A DNA stretch of 64,000 nt from Reticulascus tulasneorum (Eukaryota > Ascomycota > Sordariomycetes > Glomerellales > Reticulascaceae), in assembly GCA_001557505.1 (NCBI GenBank), contig LSAX01000007.1, forward strand, positions 2,790,001 through 2,854,000, in the 5' to 3' direction. The notes under the pieces are model-generated. The model was given only the letters and a program-made list of their open reading frames with translations. It was not told the origin of the DNA and did not search any database. How positions within the stretch are numbered: the stretch's first letter is position 1; each line of letters starts with the position of its first letter. The translations under genes and the position numbers were made by a program. This document shows, piece by piece, positions 57,774 to 64,000 of the stretch.

Positions 57774-60329
57774 CTACTTCTGTCCATGTCCGAAAGCGCG
57801 AGTGAGAATGCGCTCAATGGCTCCACATTCCATGACTGCAACTTGGGCCAGAGTGAGAGCATCAAACGCAGGGCCCTCGGGAAAGTTGACCTCTCGCCAG
57901 AAGGTGCCAAAGTACTGGTCGGTGTGTGCACCTCGTTTCTGGATTTCTGTGCGTTCCGTCAGAGGAACTGAGGCGAGATATCGATTGGTCTCCTCTCGGA
58001 TGACAGCGATGAACCACTGGGGGGACTAAGAGTTAGCGCAAATTAATGGAAGGGGGAAGCAGCACGCAAGTTACTTACCTCGATAACGTCGAGAGGAACG
58101 TGTGGCTTCGGGGCCAAGGCATACAAATGAGACCAAGAATCGGCAAATCGAGGCTGTCCGAAAGCACGCTGCTCGAGCTCGCCCATGTCGACCATGTAAG
58201 CAATATCGTCTTTCTGCACAGGAGTGAAGCCGGGACACTTCATGGCAGCATTGATGACACGCTTCAGGAGCTGTTGAGTCAGGTTGACCTCGTCGCGATT
58301 CTCGCGGATGAAATAGGTGAGATGACGAATCAGCTCACACGTTGCTTTGTGCACGGATCGGCGCTGGCGGAGTGTGATGTGCTCGGTCATATACCAAGGA
58401 AACTTGTTTAAAGTGCTGATGAGGCATTCGAAAGCTCGCTGAGGGCACTCCTTGGAGAAAGGTGACTATAGCAAGTGTTAGCCACAGCACCCCATGACCT
58501 ACGTCGAAACTCACGCGATGGGGCACCTCGACATGCTTCACCAGCATGGTCATCTCCTCCTCTGAAATGAAACCCTTGAAATTATTCCAAGGCCGACCCT
58601 CCTGCTTCTGCAAGATCTGCGGGTAGCCGCCATTCCAGAAAATTCCTACAGCAATGGGAAACAGATCCTTCATCAAGGCAGCCTGGCTCGAAAGCTCCAC
58701 CTCAACTGGACGATCACCAAGACGGCTGAGACGTCCTCGGGATACAGCATTCACATGCTTCTCGACCGCTTTCATGGCATCTTCAAGAGTTTTGAACTCG
58801 ACATAGGCGTCATTAGTTTTGCTAGTGACACGTTCCATAATGATGTGAACTGGCTCATCAGCATCATTGAGAATCTTAGAGTTGCGGCCAAGGAAGGCAA
58901 TGACTTCTGATCGCTTCGTGGTGAAGGGAATCTGAAGACGTTAGAGAGCTTGCCCAGAGCAATATTACAAGGCAAGATCGAAAGACACTATGGCACTCAC
59001 ATTCTTGAGTTTGACAACACCGTGTCGGTCAGCCGAAGCTTGGCGGGCGTTGTCCACAAACGGGAAGTTCTCAGCACTCATTGCCATCTCAACAGTTGGC
59101 CAACCTGATGGTCCCTGTGCCAGTCGGTTCAGCATGGCCGATCGCTGGCTACGAATATGGTCAGGAACTGGCTGCGCGGGAGATCGAAAAATGGCTACGG
59201 CCATGTTATTAACTTCCGGGGCAGGAGTGTAATTTGGCTGCATCATGCCGACATGGCCTTGGACGGTTATGAATGGATCCCGATGGACGTTCATGCCCGA
59301 GGCAGTATTGCCTGCACCTTCAGGGGCGGCATATTGAGCCAAATCGAGATTGAATCGTGGTGGTGCACCACCGTAAGCCACATGGCCAGAAGTTCGCGGT
59401 GCATAGTTGCGAGGCTCGGTGAGTCTGCCGACCTCATCGCCGGTTCCATGAGCCACCGGGTTAGTTGCGGCATGAGGGCTGAAGACATTGCCCTGCTGCG
59501 AATGGCCAACGGCTGCTTGCGGGTGATACTGATCAACGCCCTTGCCCCCATGAGCTGGAAACTGCTGAGGCAAAGCACCCATGGAGACACTGCTAGGAAT
59601 CGCAGACTGGAAGCCATGACCCTGGGTAGCGCCATCAAATCTGTCGGGGTTCAAGTGAGCAGGCTGCATCTGCTGTCCCAATGGACCACCATATGCATAT
59701 CCGGAGACTGGTTCGTTTGTCTGACCCGGGGGGTGCATGCCGTAGGGACCCTGGCCTGCTGGAAGAGCAGGAGTGGCCATGGGATAAGGAGCGGCCATGG
59801 GATAAGGGTTGGCCATGGCATGAGGAGTGGCCATGGGGTGAGGGGCGGTCATAGGATGAGGAGCAAAGCCATTTGGAAGACTTGTCATGATGACTGGCCC
59901 CCACTGCACAGTATTCAAACTTCCGAAAGAGTTGCTGCTTGGTGCCTCGCTGCCAAGCTGAGCGTTCGTGGCAGGGAAGGGATTGTGTGGCGGCATGTTG
60001 GCGGTGCCAGCAGCTGTTTGGGAACCATTGCCGTCGGTCCATGGCATCCAAGAGTTTGAAGTGGGGTTGAGGCCCGTCATGTTAATTTGAGACTTGCGGC
60101 TGCCACCCAGGCCAGGTCTTGCAAGAGTTGGCGTGGTGTCCATTGCAAGACCATGGTTCGGTGTTGCGCCATAGGGAGCACCATCGAGACGGGCTCCGCC
60201 CTCTTCATTGTCGGAATCAGATTCCTCAATGATGGTGGCATGCATTCCACGCTTGTGCGCAGCACTATAACCGCTGAGGCGCTCAGCAAGAGAAGAACTG
60301 CCTCCGGTCTTGGTCATCGGGGATGCCAT
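57774..60329 (-). CDS. RRM-containing RNA-binding protein (conserved in Pezizomycotina)
   Basis: Four exons: 60329-59001, 58931-58515, 58465-58079 and 58016-57774, all introns phase 0 (69, 49, 62 nt), 791 aa. Residues 1-420 are disordered, rich in Pro, Met, Gly, Ala and His, with a hexapeptide repeat at 157-186. An RRM (about 437-510) begins V-V-K-L-K-N-I-P-F-T-T-K and ends Y-V-E-F-K-T-L-E-D-A-M; the V-K-L-K-N-I-P-F strand is RNP2-like. The RRM is followed by conserved, family-specific helical sequence, including G-F-I-S-E-E-E-M-T-M-L-V-K-H-V and D-V-I-E-W-F-I-A-V-I-R-E-E-T. The first intron lies inside the RRM. RNA targets and role are unknown; post-transcriptional regulation is likely from the RRM alone. 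The protein end is TAG 57776-57774. Confidence 0.9.
59772..59861 (-). repeat. five hexapeptide-coding repeats inside the RRM protein gene
   Basis: Five tandem 18-bp units encode P-[HY]-[PA]-M-[AT]-[ATN] (residues 157-186) in the disordered N-terminal half. On the plus strand the units show as GGCCATGG-type blocks. Confidence 0.85.
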
Positions 60330-63300
60330 GGTGACTACTCTTTAAACAAACGATTCGAGTCCGGATGTGAAAGAGAAACCTTTTGCGGAAGAACAAAAAT
60401 TAGCAGACGACCGGGCAAAGCGATATGTGAAGACCACGTAAGGTGAACGCAAGTGGTTCCAGTTCGGCAGCAACAAACCACAAGTGTGGCAAAAAATGCA
60501 ACAACGAAAGCACGTCAAAGCTGATTTGATCTCAAGCCGAGATGTGCTCAAGACGTTATGAAGCATGTTCAGAGTGATGATAGAGCTGATGAGCAGGAAG
60601 GTACCTACTTGACACAACCAAGATGAAGCCGAGCAGCTGAATGTCTGTTAGTGGTTGTCAAACATCGAAGGTATGAGGTAGGTATTAGCCGAAGGATGTG
60701 TAATGGAAAAAAAAAAAAGGAAATACCGAAGGAGAGCAGATTGGGAAAGTGTAGGAGAAGAGTGAAGAGCTGAGAGGTGACAATATCACGGTATGCCCGT
60801 ACTGTCTCTATTGTTCAATTCTCTGCTCGAGCAGTGAATGCAATTTGGAAAGTGGTATTCAGCAGAGAGACTTGAATAGGAAACAGGTCACGTACGTTGT
60901 GTTTGAGCAGTGTGGGTAGAAGGGTAAGACAAGTCTGCACCTCAGCAGTATCTCGAACGTTGAACTGAATCGAGGAAAGACCGAAATCAAGGCAGAGGCA
61001 ATCTGACTTTCTGCGAAGATGGTTCCAACACAGGCCTAGTATTGAAAGTGGTGTTAGCCAAAAGGCTGAGGCAACGACGGCTGGGAGAGGAGGGTTTGTT
61101 TGTGCGAAAGGGAGGAATGAAGTGAAAGAAAAAGATGAGGTGACAAAGTTTCTCACTATGGTCGCAAAAAAAGTTATTGGATGTAAGGAGGGATTCGGGT
61201 TGTGTTGAGGGAGGGTAGGGACGCGTTATCAACGCGTCTGGACCATCCGGACTTGCTTCACACGACAGGCACGGTTGATACTCTTTGCATGAGAAGGCTA
61301 CTTACCTGGGATACAGCAAAGTGGTATGTGACGATCTAAGCCAGCTTGGGCTTCGGACGGAGTTGCTGGTGAAGGTATACGCCTTGTCACCGATATTCGC
61401 GGAACGTTCGAGTTGGAAGTCTATGCTGGCGAGTTGTTAGCTTCGGGGAAGAAACGGCGAGCTGGCAGGTGAAGGATAGACAGGAAATATGTGTGGCAAT
61501 GGGCGATGTGCTTGGATAGAAGAGTGCCAGGTCAACGGCCACGCTGGTTTACTCACAGATTGCGTGCAGGTCACAGCTGCTTTGTGGCCAGCAGCGATGA
61601 TGGCTGGTGTTGAGCTTGACTTGGATGAAAAGGGGTGAAGATGGGGTTGGATGAGTAGTAAGTCGCGTTGGGAGGATGGTTCGCTCTAAGCGAAAGGCAA
61701 TAGAAAGGACTTGATCGCCTACAAAAAAAGAGGGAGGCACGACTCTAAAGAGGATATTTATTTGTTAATGTTCAGCCCGCGCGGTCTGAGTTCTTCCAGC
61801 AATTACAAGGTATCACATCTGCATGACAAGCAAAAGCAAATGCTTAGAGCTCAAAGGATAGAGCTTGACAGAACAATAGGGGCATCGAGCTGATAATTCT
61901 TCTTTATTGTAGGTTTTGGCTTTCATTTTTGAAGTTTTTAAATGATACTTGCAGATAGGGGGTTCCAGTCGCTACCAAAGAGAGAAGTGTCGTTATGTTG
62001 ATTATCTACTGAAAGCCAGAAGAGACAAATCCAAAACAATGGCATGGCCAGTAATTGATGGAACCAGGAACTATCAGATAATCGTTTTCAATAGGCTCTA
62101 AATAACTTTAGAATGACAAATTATTGTCGAACTAAATGCTGGCATAGCCCCCCTCTTAGCTCAATATGGGCATTGTCAAGTTGACTGTGGACATGCATAT
62201 CGACGATCCCAGGTCTCACACCGCAGAGACTGAGTGAGATCATGGTCAATAAACTGGTCTTACATAAACTAGCTGTTAATGTGAAAGCTGGCAAAAGATT
62301 CCCACGAGTTCAAACTACTTACCTTACATAACTCAGGCATGATACCTTTCCTGCAGAACACCTTGCGTTAGAACCGAAACCTAGTAGCAGTGAGACTTAC
62401 GTAAGTAGACTCGATGAAGAGTTCCTGGAGACATACCACAGTAGAGTAGTACCGCGAGTGCTTCTGTGTGAGCCAATGGGCCGAAGCACGGAATGCGGCA
62501 GTGATCACTTCGCAGTCAGCGAGGAGGCTTGAAGCAGAAAATTGTATGCTGGTGATTTGGCGGGACTGTTAAGTCTATTCGGGTATAGCAGTATCTAGGA
62601 GCTCGTGCTCAGGAAATGGTCTGGGTAAAAGTAATATTGCTATGTATGTAGCATGTGGAAATGCTCTCCCACATCTTTGGCATCAACGCAGTGTCTATTA
62701 CAACTGTATGTAGACCAGAGAAACTAGGAAGACTTGTTGTGAGAAGAGGAAATTGGGATCACTCAACAGCCAGGCTAGGTTGGCTTTGCTAAATTGTTAA
62801 AGAAAAATGTCAGCCGTACAATGTCGCCAAGAGGTCAGTCGCGCAGTTAGAAAGAGCGAATCTTGCAAAGTTTATGTGGAACATGGCTTTAATACATGAG
62901 TTCCGGATAACCTACATGTCCATATCATAGGGATGGGAATAATCTAACAGAGTATTTGGAGATAGATGGAAAGTTGCTGTTAGGCTCAGCATTTGCATCG
63001 TCGCATGACCTCGGATCCTTTCCTTCCTACAACTTTTATTTTTGGCAAAAGTTTGGTTTATTATAGGTTGAGTGAACAGTTTCAATCTGGCATGATAGAG
63101 TAATTGACAACTAGGCCTGCTAGCTGGAATATACCATAGGCGATCACTAGTTCACATGCTTACATTTCTCTGACGTAAGAGATTGACCAGGAGTCAGGGG
63201 TTGACAGATTTTTCAAGACACGACGGATGCCTAATCGTAGAGGGGCCTACTGCTGGTTCGACAGATCATATTGAATAAAAGAGCAATCACGAAAGGTATC

Positions 63301-63528
63301 ATCACGAACATGTCAAGGCGTTTGCTTGATTATGAGCTATCCGTTTCGCGGAGTCGGATTTCGGTTCCGATATTCTAAAGTAGACGGGGGATGCGGACCT
63401 CGGCATCCCGGCCGCGCTCGAGCCAACATAGTTTTGGTTTCCACCCGAACTCCTGACTGATGACCAACGAAATGCGCGAGCCCTAGACAAGGCTCAAGAC
63501 AGATGGCTGAGTCGGTTATATAAGTGTG
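60330..63528. other. intergenic, upstream of the RRM gene
   Basis: About 3.2 kb. The part nearest the RRM gene is probably a long 5' leader (minus strand), with an A run on the plus strand near 60709-60718 and several CTAAC-like sites that could belong to leader introns. 61,700-63,500 is somewhat more AT-rich than the flanks. No coding sequence is supported. Confidence 0.45.
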
Positions 63529-64000
63529 TTAATCGAACTAATCGAATTAGAGAGAAGCCCAAGGTAAGAGAATAGACGACTGGATGGGGGCTCACTGGTG
63601 TCAAGAACGACTCGGCAACAAATCTTGCCCTTGCATTTAGCTGGTTGTAAGTCAGTATTAAGGTCTTGATCTCAGGATGACGAATACTGACGAAGAGCTT
63701 CATTTCCGAGATCTCCTTGTCCACCTCCTCCATAAACTGAATGATGAAATCGACCAGCTTGTGCTTCAACATTTCCTCGGTATGGAAGTTTGTAATAAGG
63801 AAGGATATATCATAGCCCTACAAAAATAGTCAGCAATGTTCGACAGTTCCTAGACAGGCGGAGTATCCGGTAGACCCGCTGTCCAAGGACTCGTGTACGA
63901 GAGCGATGGGACAGAGAGGGCAACAAACCTTAATAGGCTTCCTCCTCAGAATGAAGAATGATTCGGCTCTTTGTGTTAAGAAGCGAGTAAACTTGTGGAC
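63529..64000 (-). CDS. ARPC4: Arp2/3 complex 20-kDa subunit ARPC4 (3' part; continues beyond the window)
   Basis: Four exons are visible: 64000-63929 (cut by the edge), 63817-63692, 63640-63596 and a final 9-nt exon 63537-63529 (F-D-stop); introns 111, 51 and 58 nt. The translated sequence is highly conserved ARPC4: [49 protein letters not shown] and [12 protein letters not shown]. The subunit forms the core of the actin-nucleating Arp2/3 complex at actin patches. Reading through the second-last donor would add about 28 unrelated residues, so the micro-exon giving the usual short end is preferred. The N-terminal half lies outside the window. Confidence 0.95.

Noticed and set aside
59157..60059. 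300-codon frame antisense to the RRM protein gene
   Set aside because: The minus-strand reading gives a complete spliced RRM protein; the long antisense frame follows from its repetitive Pro/Met/Ala composition.

Overview
The window looks like a nuclear chromosome segment of a filamentous ascomycete (Pezizomycotina). The reasons are: 45-70 nt spliceosomal introns with GTAAGT-type donors and CTAAC/CTGAC branch sites, long intergenic spaces with pyrimidine-rich leaders, an AT-rich Ty1/copia relic whose decay is typical of repeat-induced point mutation (RIP), and conserved genes of Pezizomycotina type. The class cannot be fixed from sequence alone. No rRNA, CRISPR array, complete mobile element or convincing tRNA was found.

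Layout. 1-1.5 kb: mutated copia RT/RNase H with a probable 3' LTR, then about 3.6 kb without a supported gene. 5.4-9 kb: an accessory-looking pair, an APH-fold kinase-like protein (minus) and an F-box protein (plus) whose 3' end runs through three reading frames. 11.8-13.7 kb: a coiled-coil, disordered fungal protein behind a long CT-rich leader. 15-25 kb (minus): ISN1 (IMP 5'-nucleotidase, 5 exons, one GC-AG intron), a secreted protein made of two 10-cysteine domains, and an importin-7/8 type receptor (NMD5, 8 exons). 30-36 kb (minus): a Q/S/Y-rich conserved fungal protein and DNA polymerase eta (RAD30).

36.4-50.8 kb is gene-poor by ordinary ORF criteria but holds the most interesting content. 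There are three very small Cys-rich zinc-ribbon-like genes (49-78 aa), which standard ORF calling misses because a short intron interrupts each one (inside the ATG in one, right after the Trp-x-Cys of the motif in the other two). A decayed fourth copy and two more candidate two-exon small genes lie nearby. PFA5, a DHHC-family palmitoyltransferase with an unusual zinc-ligand substitution, sits among them.

50.8-64 kb returns to conserved housekeeping genes, all on the minus strand: ASH1 (H3K36 methyltransferase), SFH5 (Sec14-like lipid/haem transfer protein), an RRM protein, and ARPC4 (Arp2/3 complex), which is cut by the window edge.

The housekeeping genes act in separate processes (purine salvage, nuclear import, lesion bypass, palmitoylation, chromatin, lipid transfer, actin branching). 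Nothing suggests a biosynthetic cluster or an operon-like unit.
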